In this document: positions 1-9,414 of the stretch, piece after piece
Numbering within the stretch: position 1 is the stretch's first letter
Layout of the letters: each line of letters begins with the position of its first letter
NCBI GenBank assembly: GCA_014905825.1
Contig: JACGCN010000018.1
Coordinates: forward strand, 744,001-808,000
DNA length: 64,000 nucleotides
Direction: 5' to 3'
Origin: Lyophyllum atratum
Lineage: Eukaryota; Basidiomycota; Agaricomycetes; Agaricales; Lyophyllaceae
Made by a program: the position numbers and the translations under genes
Notes under the pieces: model-generated
The model's database searches: none
What the model was told of the DNA's origin: nothing
The model's input: the letters and a program-made list of their open reading frames with translations, nothing else

Positions 1-276
1 ATCGGCCATCGCGTCCCGTTCCCCGACGTGAGCAACACGCGGTATGGATCACATGGCGATGCAGCTGCTACCATTCTCGTATATCGCAAGCACTTCCTCT
101 CGTTCATGGCAGCGATCCGTGATGCGAAAGATAAACCTGGGGAAACAAATATCGAAAAGAACTTCTCAGCGGCCATTAAAGACGTACCTACTCTCACGGA
201 ACTCTGCGCTCTTGCACTATACAATGTTGCCGTGTCTCGACCCTTCATGGTGCATGTCCGGAGAAACGATAACATC
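1..276 (+). pseudogene. 5' piece of a disrupted mushroom repeat-family gene
   Basis: The reading frame is open from the first base, so the true start lies left of the window. About 92 residues are visible, including PDVSNTRYGSHGDAAA and TLTELCALALY. The frame runs directly into the target duplication of the LTR element at 277 and resumes in the same frame at 10064 once the element and one duplication copy are discounted. From memory, this motif set, together with TNDANEGGLGS further downstream, belongs to an uncharacterised protein family that recurs in mushroom genomes and may itself be transposon-derived. No biochemical function is known to me. The copy cannot make its full product because of two insertions. 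Confidence 0.7.
272..276. repeat. Target-site duplication ACATC (left copy)
   Basis: The five bases ACATC directly precede the left LTR and are repeated at 10059-10063 directly after the right LTR. A 5-bp duplication is normal for Ty3/gypsy integrases and fixes the exact element borders. Confidence 0.95.
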
Positions 277-920
277 TGTTGCGATCCGCGGGTAATCTTA
301 TCTAAGATTAGATTAGCAACGTCACGGTTCAATACTAAGATCTTTCACACTGTAGGTTTCTAAGTTTATTGATGAGTGAGCTATCTCCAAACCGTCTTAT
401 CAGACGTTGACAGAGCAATAGAAATCTATTGGTCCTTAAGATAGTAAGTTCACGAGTCAATACTTTGCAATCTTGCAAAGGTACTTAGATCACTCAGATG
501 TAAGTCGAAAATCGATGTATTTGGAAGTCGGGAGTCTGTACAAGTAAACTACGTGTCTTATATACTGGCGGGTCTTCGGCGATGAGTCAATCGTCGAAGT
601 AGGTGCCGAGGGAGCGTCGAATACTAGAAGATTCTACTATTATCTGTAAGAGGCGCGCAGCTCGGCGAATCGTCGGGTTTGATCGTGTTTGATGCCGGAA
701 CCGGATATGTGCCGGATCCGAGTGAGGCACAACAAACCATGACGTCGCGTTTGCTGCCGGAACCGGATATGTGCCAGATCCGAGTGAGGCACAACAAACC
801 ATGACGTCGCGTTCGCGTGTGCTCGCATTTGTCCGGCTTTGCTAACATTTGTGTATCGAGACTTTGGGAGAGGTATCATAAGAAGTAGTAGCTACTTGGT
901 AAGGTACTATATCCATAACA
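277..920 (-). repeat. 3' LTR of the chromovirus
   Basis: This is 644 bp, matching 9415-10058 at an offset of 9138. In element orientation U3 starts at 920. A TATATAA box lies at 558-564, which suggests the transcript (R region) starts near 530. Two direct copies of a roughly 60-bp block occupy 693-812 within U3. Confidence 0.95.
693..812 (-). promoter_or_regulatory. 62-bp direct duplication in U3 (copied at 9831-9950)
   Basis: Two head-to-tail copies begin at 693 and 755, each running from TGCCGGAACCGGATATGTGCC to ATGACGTCGCGTT with one internal difference (GCCGGATCC against GCCAGATCC). Each carries TGACGTC, a half-site resembling bZIP/CRE targets, and a CCGGAACCGG-type inverted motif. They sit upstream of the TATATAA box in element orientation, the position of an enhancer. 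The enhancer role is inference. Confidence 0.6.
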
Positions 921-933
921 TAGCCCCCCCAGT
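921..933 (-). promoter_or_regulatory. Polypurine tract next to the 3' LTR
   Basis: On the minus strand the bases just before the 3' LTR read CTGGGGGGGCTA. A G-rich tract in this place primes plus-strand DNA synthesis in LTR retroelements. Position and composition fit, but the exact priming boundary is not visible. Confidence 0.8.
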
Positions 934-1133
934 CTCGATGCACTAATGAATTTGAAAACTAGAAAGGTAAATCGTAAGAGGCCGTCAGATAGAGTGAAAA
1001 TGAAATGTGCGGGAAATCGTAACAAGTCGTTAGCTAGGGTCAGAGATAAGAACATAGGGAAATTGAAACGAGACAAGATAGTAAAGGGTAAAGAGATTGT
1101 AGGTTAGTAGAACGAAGCGTGGCTACTAAATTA

Positions 1134-1934
1134 TCAAATGAACAAGTCGGTGAAGCGTGTGTAGAACGGGGTATCAGCCAACCCGATAGGAAGAGCGACT
1201 CTGCCGCGCGATTCGGTAGGAATATGACCTGCAAGTATGTTGGTAGCGCGACGGGCCGCGTGGGAATGAGTAGGGTGTAGGATGAGCGCGAGGGAGTGAT
1301 TGATGGCGGCACTATCGTAGGTAGGAAGGGGAACCTTTCGTACCGGCGTGTGCGCTTCCACATGTTCCAAGAACTCTTCCCAGGAGAGACCCCAATATGC
1401 CCCCCAGTTCCATCCCTTAGCATTCTCTCCTAGAGCAACGGCGCGCTCGATCCCAGAACCAATCCAACGAATGTAGTAGTGCCCGAAGTGTTGTACGCGC
1501 GCGACGCGCTCTTGAACTTCTTCGATGGTGAGGAATTCGTCGAGCAGAGGGTTGCGGTGGGGCGCTTGGAGGGCGAGGGAAATTACTGGTGCGTGAAGTG
1601 TGAGGGCGCGGAATCGGTCGTAGGGAATGGCGACGGGCAGTGGTTCGCTCGTGGTGTACGGGTTAAAATCGAGCGCCGAGCAGTGAATGACCTGCGCAAT
1701 CTTAAGGATGTTGGTCCAGAGCGTCGTAGCGATACGGGGCTCGAGGGAGTAGGTAGTGAGGCCGATGTTGAGGTGGGGAACGATGTCGAGTGGGTTGAAC
1801 GCGTAGTCCAGGAGCAAGGAACTGATAGCCCCGCGAAAAAGGGTCTTGAGGAACGGGTTCTTGATAACGCGTTCAAGTTCGCGCATGGTGGGGTGTGCGA
1901 CGAACGTGACAGCGGTGGAGTGTACGGCAGGCAT
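1134..1934 (-). CDS. Extra ORF of unknown function between pol and the 3' LTR
   Basis: A 266-residue ORF begins with MPAVHSTAVTFVAHPTMREL and ends TRFTDLFI, 158 bp beyond the Gag-Pol stop and 213 bp before the 3' LTR. It lies on the same strand as the element and is uninterrupted. I recognise no domain. Composition is that of a soluble globular protein rich in aromatic residues and histidine; there is no clear signal peptide or transmembrane anchor, so it does not look like an envelope protein despite occupying the env position. How it would be translated (spliced subgenomic RNA or reinitiation) cannot be seen. It may be a captured host gene or a lineage-specific accessory protein. Function unknown. 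Confidence 0.65.
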   Translation of the reverse strand: MPAVHSTAVTFVAHPTMRELERVIKNPFLKTLFRGAISSLLLDYAFNPLDIVPHLNIGLTTYSLEPRIATTLWTNILKIAQVIHCSALDFNPYTTSEPLPVAIPYDRFRALTLHAPVISLALQAPHRNPLLDEFLTIEEVQERVARVQHFGHYYIRWIGSGIERAVALGENAKGWNWGAYWGLSWEEFLEHVEAHTPVRKVPLPTYDSAAINHSLALILHPTHSHAARRATNILAGHIPTESRGRVALPIGLADTPFYTRFTDLFI

Positions 1935-2092
1935 GATTTAGAGATGATGAGGGCGAAAAGACGCTGAGAATAGAGGTGCTGAGTGTGAGAGATGCAGGTG
2001 TCGAGAGACTGAAGAAAAGTGAGAATGATACGAGCCTTTAAATAAAAAATCCCTTGAGCCACTGAACGCGTCGGGATCCTATAATGTGATAG

Positions 2093-5000
2093 TCAAAAGA
2101 GGCGGGTGACATTCTGCGAGGTTCCTCTATTTTCGGGAGACCCTGCGCGCGCCTCATGTATAGTTACCTCCGTGATATTAAGTTCAGCTGACCTTTCCTC
2201 CGCCTCGTGTGTGATCGCTTGGAGAGTTTTTGGGGTGCTTGCGTTCCCTCGCAGATATCTAACCCTGGATGTGATATTGTTCGAGGTTTTCTGTCGGTTT
2301 TCCCAAGCCTTGAGGACGAGCGGGGCGTTCTGGAGATCGGCTAACTTGAGCCACTCATCGGCTTCAGGCCCGAATCCAGTAAACCGTGTCCGGAACTCAC
2401 GAATGCGTCGATGTCCTCGTTTGCGGTATCGTTCAGCAATTATCTCGTCGACGTCGTACTCTGGGTGTTCGTCGAAGTCTTCTCTGTTCAGCCTCCGCGT
2501 CGGCCTGTCACCAAATTCGGATGGCGAATCTTTGTATGATTCTAAGTGGGCAATATTAATGATTGGGTGAATGCCATAGGACGCTGGCATGCGTAGCTGA
2601 TATGTCACAGGACTTAGCTTTCTCAAGATTTCGAAAGGGCCGTCGTAACGCATTAACAGCTTCTGTCCGCGCCCGGATTCCTTTTTGAGTAGTTTCAGCG
2701 AGTGAGGGTTGATGACTACTTGATCACCCTCCTCAAACTCGGTAATGAGTCGTCCTTTATTATATGCTCGTTGCTGGTGTACCTGAGAGAGTAGAAGAGC
2801 TTCCTTAGCTCGTTTGCGATCTGATTCGAAGTGTTCTACCATTTCGCCAGCCTTTTCGCTAAGGATTACGGGGTTTGAGATATCGGACGGGCCTGGACGT
2901 AAGACACCCGATTGCGGGTCACAGATTAGAGTGGATCCCGTTATAGGGGTGTATCCGCGTAGTAAGTAGGCTGGAGCGAAAGTGGTAGCGGTATGGGGTG
3001 TTGAATTGTAGGATAGTGCTAACGCGTCTAAATGGTCCGTCCAGTCATCTCTTGTCTGGGCGATGTACGCGCGCAACACAATTTCGAGCGTCTGGTTAAG
3101 GATCTCGGATTGACCATCAGCTTGAGGGTGAAAGGAGGTGGTGAGTGACCTCGTCATGCCCATGAGGCGGCAGATCTCCTTCCAGAAATCATGGCGCCAA
3201 CGCGTATCGCGATCAGTGATGACTTGACGCGGAATGCCATACTGAGAAATGACATGCTTGAAGAATAGTTTAGCGGTTTCATCCTCGGTAATAGTAGTGG
3301 AACAGGGAATGAATATTCCATATTTTGTTAGTTTGTCCACGATAACTAAGACGTTATCATACCCATCCGAGAGAGGTAGCTCAGGTATAAAATCCATCGT
3401 GACTACTTCAAAGGGATGGGAAGGAATAGGGATCGGCTGAAGCAGGCCTTTAGGTGCAGTACGTCGCGGCTTTGACTTTTGGCAGATGTCACAAGAGTTG
3501 GTGAATAATTTGAGTTCTCGTGACATGCGAGGCCAGTAGTATGTAGACGCCAAGCGGTTGTATGTTTTGTGATACCCGGCGTGCGCAGCCTCGGAGATGG
3601 TATTGTGGACCTCATTCATAATCTCGGCGCGAAGCGAACTAGGGACACACAGTCGATTGCTTCCCTGCCAATCCTCAAAATAGATTAATCCGTCCTCGCT
3701 GTAATGGTATTGGGGGTACAAAGGATTACTCCAATTCTTTTCACCTTTCCACCCCTTAATGACCTCCTTGAAGTGTGAATCCAACGAATATGCTTTGACC
3801 CAACGTGAGATTTCGTCCTTCGAGATTCCGACGATAACCGAGTAAGAGCTGGAAGTGACGTATGGTAGGGAAATAGCCGGCGTTCCTAGATCGGACTCGA
3901 TCAGTACAGGGTCGGCTTTGTAGGCGAAGACTTCTACGTCCCTTAACTCCTCTGTTTTGACGAATCTAGACGCGACTGTCAGAACTTTCTCCTCAAAGCG
4001 TTCTCCTAACTCAGAGAACATATCCCTCAGAGGATCTTCACCAGAGGACAACCTCAGAGTTCGGATATCATCGGTCGCTGGCCCAGTCTCGGGTGGTACT
4101 CGTCGTCGAAGTCGGGAGATAGGGTCGACGTTGGAGTGTACCCTGCCGGCGCGGTGTATGATTTTAAGATTTGGGTAGGCCGAGAAAACTGTTCCCCACG
4201 TAAGTAACCGGCGATTGACGTTCTGAAAGGTCTTACTCCATGTTAGCGCCGCGTGGTCAGTAATGGCGAGTACCTGCTCTCCTTCCAAGAAGGGTTGGAA
4301 TTTTATCAATGCTTCCTTGAGTGCCAACGCTTCGTGTTCGGTGGGTGAGTAGTTTCGTTCAGCAGATTTTAAGACGCGAGACCAGTAGCTGATAACGCGC
4401 TCTACATGGACAACGGTTTCTTCGAAAGACTCGCCCCAATCTCCAGGTGGAGGAACATCATTAAATTCTTTTGAGAGAGTCGGGACTAGGGTTGGTACGG
4501 ATTCCTTGTTCTTGAATGCCTTTTGCAGCCGCTCATACATTTTAGTACCTTTTAGGTCTCGTATGGCGATCGGCTGAACCTGTTGCACGATACCTGCTAA
4601 GCCGTAATCGCAAGCATCCGTATAGACTCGATAGGGCTTTCCTGGCATGGAGTACCCTCGTACTGGGGCGTTTGTGAGTACCTGTTTGCATAGCTCGAAG
4701 GCTTCCTGATGCAGTTCTGTCCATTCCCAGTCATTCTCTTTTTTAAGGAGTTGAAACAAGGGATGAGCAATCCAGGCATAAAAAGGTACGTAGGCCGAGA
4801 AGTATACCATCATGCCCAGGAAGATTTGTAACTCATTAACGCTTTTAGGGATATCTAGCTGTAAGATAGCGTCAACTTTCTCCTTATGAGTTGAAAGACC
4901 TAATCGTGAAACCTTTTGCCCAAGTAGGAGTAGCGACTGGTACGCGAAGTGACATTTGGATGGGGAAAGGGTTATGTTAGCCTCGATAATAGCGGTAAAC

Positions 5001-8000
5001 ACCTGATCCAAGTGTTTTAGATGGTCATCGAATGTTAATGAAAATACCACAATATCGTCGATGTAAACCAGTGCGAATATCCATAAGAAAGGTGCTAATA
5101 CCTTCTGCATGATGCGTTGGAAAACACTCGGACCGTTCCTATACCCAAAGGGCATGCGCCTAAACTGCCATAGACCTCGATGTGTGCGAAACGAGAGTTT
5201 CTCGGCGGCACTATCTGACATGGTAAGTTGCGTGAATCCGGCGAGAGCGTCGAGGGTCGTTAACCATTGTGATCCTGTAAGAGCTTGCAGGATATCTTCT
5301 TGTTTAGGGATGGGAAATTCGTCCGGAATAACCATCTCATTAAGTCTCCTTAGGTCAATAACCATACGCGGTTTTCCATTTCGATAGACTATGAACACCG
5401 GTGCAGCCCAGGGGCTCTTCGATGGCTCAATAACGCCGAGCTTGATCCATGAGTCCATCTGCTTATCTATCACCTCACGCTTAGCTGGGGAAGCAGGAAA
5501 CGGCGGTAGTGAAATCGGAGTAGCATTAGGTTTCATAGGTATATCGACCCGTTCATCGTAATGCCCTAAACGACCGTCCAAGCCGAAGACCTGTTTATGG
5601 CGTAGAAGTAACGTCTCCAATCTCCCCCGCTGGTCCTCTGTAAGATCTTTCGAAATTCCGACCTCGGATAAAAGTTGATCGGCAGAAGGCGAATCGAAAG
5701 GGGCTTCAGAGGTCTTGGGACCACCCTCCAGAGGTTCTTCGGCGAGCGGATCGTCGATTTCCGTGGCGTTGCGTTGGGCCTTCGAGGAAATCTCAGTCTG
5801 ACTTGAGACGGTACTCACTTCTGCATTAAATCGGGCTGCGATGACGGCCTGAATTAGTTGCGACTGCTGCTGAACGGCAGTTTTCTGCGAAGGAGTTAGC
5901 TTACTTTCCTTGTCCAACCAAGTGCGCGGATTACGACCGTTGCCCAGAAGTTGACCTTCAGAGATAACGATTGGCGATGTCGAAAAATTGGCGATATGGA
6001 GAACGGGGTTCTCTTTGGAGATGATGGAGTCGGCGCTCCCATATAAGTCATCTATGTTCCCTCCATGGTTAAGGTTTCGTTGAATGAACAGAGTCTCGAT
6101 ACCTGGTGGAAATGAAACGCGTAAGGGAACTAGCTTGCTAACACCCGAGGGAATGACCGTGCGTACGGCGGCTCGTACTTCTGTGTTACCAAAAGCCCGT
6201 TTGAAATCCTTCTTCTTCTTCTGACTTTTACGGTGAGCGCGGTGCCGAGGGATGGTGGCGAACGTTGGATGCTGAGTCCTGATTTTAAACGCATGTCCTC
6301 CTTGGTCGGTTAATGGCTGAGCCGTAGAGTTATCGACTGGTAAGATACGACCTGAGTCGCCAAAGACTATATAGGCTTGGCCCTCCTCGCGTTTAATAGA
6401 TAGACCGTACTGATCAGCGAAATCGTTGCCGAGGATGAATGGTGTAGTCATACCTTTCACAACGTAGGCTTCGACGCTGAGTTTAACTGGTCCTTCCTGT
6501 GTGTGGAAATATAGGTCAATGTCAACGAATCCAGATATAGAACTCGTACCTGTGACTTGGATAAGGTTGATCTTCTGACCCTGTCGTGCCTTGGGTTTCG
6601 AGGTTAGCGAGCCGAGCATCTCTTCCGAGATAAGGGTGATGTCGGATCCGGAGTCGATAATGACGTTCATAGGGTCCAGGTCAACGCCTCCAACTGTAGC
6701 AGTGGTTTGCGTAGCGCGAGCGCCGAGAAAGGAACATCCCGGTGGTCGCGCCATATGTTTCTTGAGTTGTACTGTTCGTCCCACTGTATGAGGATCGTCC
6801 TCCGCTCGTATAAGGTAGTTGGTAGCCGAGATGTCTCTCGCGAGCCGTCGACGGGTTCTACGATTGAGGGGAGGTTTAACGTTGAATGGCTCGCACGCAG
6901 TATTTAAAGAAGCTGAGTTGAACGACGGGGAATCAGAAGTAGAAAAGGCTGACCAGTTATTGTGACCTGAGCCCTCCTGATCCTCCGTAACGCGGAATCC
7001 CTCCAGGTCCGTTGAGTCCTCGTTTAAGGCAAGGTCAGCGGTAGTCTGGAGGGACCTATCAAAATCCTGTTCCTCCATATCAGAGTCCAATCCATAGTAA
7101 AGGTCGTCGTAATCGTGCTGCGCTCGAGTGGCTTCGTCTGAAGTAGTGACGAGATTGGCCCGGGCAGCGCGATTTCCCTTGAAGGCGTGCTTGCACTCGT
7201 TGTCCCAGTGCTTTCCACTACCACAATGCCGACATGGTCTAGCGCCTTTCTGTTCCGGAGTAGCTGATCGCCGGCTAACGTTAGCATCGTCCTTAGGAAA
7301 TTTGGGAGGTTCGAGGGTGCTGAAAGCTCCTACTAAATTTGTACGAGCGTTAGGATTACTTCTGAATTGGTCGCGATAGTTGGCCGGGCCTCGGAAATTG
7401 TTTGCTTCAGATCGCTCCGATCGATATAGATTTCCGGATCCGGCATCTAATCTCATTAAGATGTCCTCATGGAATCTTATCGCGCTTTGGAATTCGATCA
7501 CATCTACGTACAAGTGAGTAGTGAGTACGGTGTTCCAGTTGGCGGGAGCTCCTTCCATTATCTCAAGTATGAGTTCGGAGTCTTCCAGTGTATATACTGT
7601 GTTCAATAGTTCCGCTTTACGGATGTAGTACTCACTAGGAGTTTCTCGACCGTGACCTGACTCCCTATAACTAGCGCGTACGGCTCGAGCTTTCTGTTTG
7701 TCAAGCCATTTGCGATTCATAAAGTAAGATGTTATACAAGCTCGCAATGTGTCCCAATTCTTCTCCACCGAGTCTCTGTGGGTAAGCGGAAGGGACCAAT
7801 ACCAGGTCTCGGCTGCGCCTTCCAGTCGTTTCGGGACTACCGTACCCAATTGAGTGAAGACGGTCGCGGACATACGAGCTAGATTATTCACCTTTGATAA
7901 CCACCGTACGATATTATCCGTGTTCCCGTCCCATTTAGGTACGTTCTCGAATTTGAGCTTTAGATCGAAATGTGGTTCGGCTTGCGGTCGGGAAGGTCGA

Positions 8001-9220
8001 TCACCGAGAGATCGATTACCTCGGCGTGGTCCGTTACCTCCGTCGTCGTCTGGATCCTCGGGAGGTCCTCCTGGTGGTACTCGGGGTCTCTGTGGATCAT
8101 TCGCACGATCGAAGCGTCGAGGATCTCCTGGAGATCTGGCGTTACGACGTCCATCGTTGGGATTATTCCCTTCATCGTCACTGGGGTCCCCATCGGGAGG
8201 GCCACCTCCAGCGTGATAGCGATGGTTCGCTCGCGAAGCTGAGGACGGGGCCCTGTTGTGATCGTAAGTCTCCGCAATGTTTACTAATACCTCCCTCATA
8301 CGAGACGTGGGAGCTCGGTTACCTGCCTGTTGCGTCCTTCGTCCCTGCATTGCTCGAGCGGTAACATTTCCTTGGTTATAAATGTTAGATGGTCGTCTCG
8401 TTCTAGGACCTCCCACCTCGAACCTTGAACCACGTTCCTGTCCCTCCTCGCTGTGTGGATGCTGTTCGAGATGGGGAGGAGTATCGCGGTGGTTCCTTTG
8501 ATTCGTTGGCGACGCAAGGTTGCGCTCATAATCAGTGTTCTCGAAGGGAGCGGGTATCAGATCTGGGTTGCGCGGTACGTCCGTGTTAAAGTTGTAGTGT
8601 TCGTCAAAGATAGCTAGGAACCGTTCTACTTCTGCTCTGAAACAAATACCGATGATCTCGAATTCATTTTCGCAATAAAACACGTTAATGTCACCGGTGG
8701 CTCCCCAAATAGGTAGATCGGGAACTGGTACAGCATTAGCGAGCAAAATATCCGAGAGTTTCTGCTTGATCTTCAGCAGTAAGGAAAGGAGGTTGGCGTA
8801 ATGATCGTACTTAACTGAGAACGCGAATCGTTCCTCTGTCAGCGTAGAAACCTTCAAGCAATCGGATAGTAAGACGTCCAAGAGGGCGGACTCATGATTG
8901 AAGATGTCCTTGAGGAGTCGGCGCGAGAAAACCTTGGGAGCTTCGCGTAAGAATGTTTTGTTGAGGTTTCGAGCACCGATATCCAGAGCGGCTAGCCGAC
9001 GATCCACCAGCTCGTTGTTGGATCGATAGAGATGGTAGGGGCCGAAAGATGGCAGATCAATCTTGGTGTCAGCTGGCTCGCTGATGATGTCTTGGTTTCT
9101 AACTGGAGGGTCCATTTCGGTAAAATCAGGCAGATCGAACACTGCTTCGGGCAAGATCCTATCCAATGACGTGAGCGAAGAAGGAGTGTTAGAGAGAGAG
9201 GTTTCGTCGACCTCGGCCAT
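2093..9220 (-). CDS. Gag-Pol polyprotein with C-terminal chromodomain
   Basis: This single 2,375-residue ORF has no internal stop. In order: a charged, Arg/Pro/Asp-rich N-terminal region to about residue 420; a capsid-like Gag domain about 424-640 (FENVPKWDG); a CCHC zinc knuckle 663-676 (CRHCGSGKHWDNEC); an aspartic protease with IIDSGSD, Asp856; reverse transcriptase with MPFG and YIDD at 1386-1389; RNase H beginning near Asp1535 (YTDACDYG); an HHCC zinc-binding motif ending CDIC; an integrase core with Asp1943, Asp2003 and Glu2039 (DD35E spacing); and a chromodomain about 2255-2310 (YDVDEIIAERYRKRG). All visible catalytic residues are present. Fusion of Gag and Pol in one frame means no frameshift is needed; stoichiometry must be set another way. 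The N-terminal 400 residues are longer than usual and unassigned. Confidence 0.97.
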   Translation of the reverse strand: MAEVDETSLSNTPSSLTSLDRILPEAVFDLPDFTEMDPPVRNQDIISEPADTKIDLPSFGPYHLYRSNNELVDRRLAALDIGARNLNKTFLREAPKVFSRRLLKDIFNHESALLDVLLSDCLKVSTLTEERFAFSVKYDHYANLLSLLLKIKQKLSDILLANAVPVPDLPIWGATGDINVFYCENEFEIIGICFRAEVERFLAIFDEHYNFNTDVPRNPDLIPAPFENTDYERNLASPTNQRNHRDTPPHLEQHPHSEEGQERGSRFEVGGPRTRRPSNIYNQGNVTARAMQGRRTQQAGNRAPTSRMREVLVNIAETYDHNRAPSSASRANHRYHAGGGPPDGDPSDDEGNNPNDGRRNARSPGDPRRFDRANDPQRPRVPPGGPPEDPDDDGGNGPRRGNRSLGDRPSRPQAEPHFDLKLKFENVPKWDGNTDNIVRWLSKVNNLARMSATVFTQLGTVVPKRLEGAAETWYWSLPLTHRDSVEKNWDTLRACITSYFMNRKWLDKQKARAVRASYRESGHGRETPSEYYIRKAELLNTVYTLEDSELILEIMEGAPANWNTVLTTHLYVDVIEFQSAIRFHEDILMRLDAGSGNLYRSERSEANNFRGPANYRDQFRSNPNARTNLVGAFSTLEPPKFPKDDANVSRRSATPEQKGARPCRHCGSGKHWDNECKHAFKGNRAARANLVTTSDEATRAQHDYDDLYYGLDSDMEEQDFDRSLQTTADLALNEDSTDLEGFRVTEDQEGSGHNNWSAFSTSDSPSFNSASLNTACEPFNVKPPLNRRTRRRLARDISATNYLIRAEDDPHTVGRTVQLKKHMARPPGCSFLGARATQTTATVGGVDLDPMNVIIDSGSDITLISEEMLGSLTSKPKARQGQKINLIQVTGTSSISGFVDIDLYFHTQEGPVKLSVEAYVVKGMTTPFILGNDFADQYGLSIKREEGQAYIVFGDSGRILPVDNSTAQPLTDQGGHAFKIRTQHPTFATIPRHRAHRKSQKKKKDFKRAFGNTEVRAAVRTVIPSGVSKLVPLRVSFPPGIETLFIQRNLNHGGNIDDLYGSADSIISKENPVLHIANFSTSPIVISEGQLLGNGRNPRTWLDKESKLTPSQKTAVQQQSQLIQAVIAARFNAEVSTVSSQTEISSKAQRNATEIDDPLAEEPLEGGPKTSEAPFDSPSADQLLSEVGISKDLTEDQRGRLETLLLRHKQVFGLDGRLGHYDERVDIPMKPNATPISLPPFPASPAKREVIDKQMDSWIKLGVIEPSKSPWAAPVFIVYRNGKPRMVIDLRRLNEMVIPDEFPIPKQEDILQALTGSQWLTTLDALAGFTQLTMSDSAAEKLSFRTHRGLWQFRRMPFGYRNGPSVFQRIMQKVLAPFLWIFALVYIDDIVVFSLTFDDHLKHLDQVFTAIIEANITLSPSKCHFAYQSLLLLGQKVSRLGLSTHKEKVDAILQLDIPKSVNELQIFLGMMVYFSAYVPFYAWIAHPLFQLLKKENDWEWTELHQEAFELCKQVLTNAPVRGYSMPGKPYRVYTDACDYGLAGIVQQVQPIAIRDLKGTKMYERLQKAFKNKESVPTLVPTLSKEFNDVPPPGDWGESFEETVVHVERVISYWSRVLKSAERNYSPTEHEALALKEALIKFQPFLEGEQVLAITDHAALTWSKTFQNVNRRLLTWGTVFSAYPNLKIIHRAGRVHSNVDPISRLRRRVPPETGPATDDIRTLRLSSGEDPLRDMFSELGERFEEKVLTVASRFVKTEELRDVEVFAYKADPVLIESDLGTPAISLPYVTSSSYSVIVGISKDEISRWVKAYSLDSHFKEVIKGWKGEKNWSNPLYPQYHYSEDGLIYFEDWQGSNRLCVPSSLRAEIMNEVHNTISEAAHAGYHKTYNRLASTYYWPRMSRELKLFTNSCDICQKSKPRRTAPKGLLQPIPIPSHPFEVVTMDFIPELPLSDGYDNVLVIVDKLTKYGIFIPCSTTITEDETAKLFFKHVISQYGIPRQVITDRDTRWRHDFWKEICRLMGMTRSLTTSFHPQADGQSEILNQTLEIVLRAYIAQTRDDWTDHLDALALSYNSTPHTATTFAPAYLLRGYTPITGSTLICDPQSGVLRPGPSDISNPVILSEKAGEMVEHFESDRKRAKEALLLSQVHQQRAYNKGRLITEFEEGDQVVINPHSLKLLKKESGRGQKLLMRYDGPFEILRKLSPVTYQLRMPASYGIHPIINIAHLESYKDSPSEFGDRPTRRLNREDFDEHPEYDVDEIIAERYRKRGHRRIREFRTRFTGFGPEADEWLKLADLQNAPLVLKAWENRQKTSNNITSRVRYLRGNASTPKTLQAITHEAEERSAELNITEVTIHEARAGSPENRGTSQNVTRLF

Positions 9221-9395
9221 GGCTGATTATCTGAAAATACAAACTTTAGTTTTAAAGATGAAGATGATGAAGGTTACCTAAGTGAAGATGTTTGCCAGAG
9301 TAAGTGTCGTGCAGATGCACTGAGGATTATAAGAGAGATGAGAGGTCTTGTTAGACCAAAGGGGCTATAGAAACTGAGCTATTGAAAATTCTCAG

Positions 9396-9413
9396 TTCCG
9401 GGTGTGTCCACCA
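9396..9413 (-). promoter_or_regulatory. Primer-binding site of the retrotransposon
   Basis: One base inside the 5' LTR (9415-10058), the minus strand reads TGGTGGACACACCCGG. TGG at the start pairs with the CCA end of a tRNA, as expected for a reverse-transcription primer. I could not identify which tRNA; the match beyond about 12 nt does not form an obvious T-arm. Confidence 0.6.
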
Positions 9414-9414
9414 A

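Noticed and set aside
587..879. Overlapping minus-strand frames with repeated SGSGSKRDVMVCCASLG-like text in the LTR
   Set aside because: They are produced by the 62-bp tandem duplication in U3 and occur identically in the other LTR at 9725-10017; no coding gene.
1134..1934. Envelope-like protein
   Set aside because: The position fits, but there is no signal peptide, membrane anchor or cleavage site.
1479..1967. 162-codon plus-strand frame opposite the accessory ORF
   Set aside because: It is antisense to the minus-strand ORF with retroelement orientation; composition looks like a reversed shadow.
7854..8364. Long plus-strand frames opposite the Gag region
   Set aside because: Shadow frames of the biased Gag sequence on the opposite strand; no start context, motif or homology.
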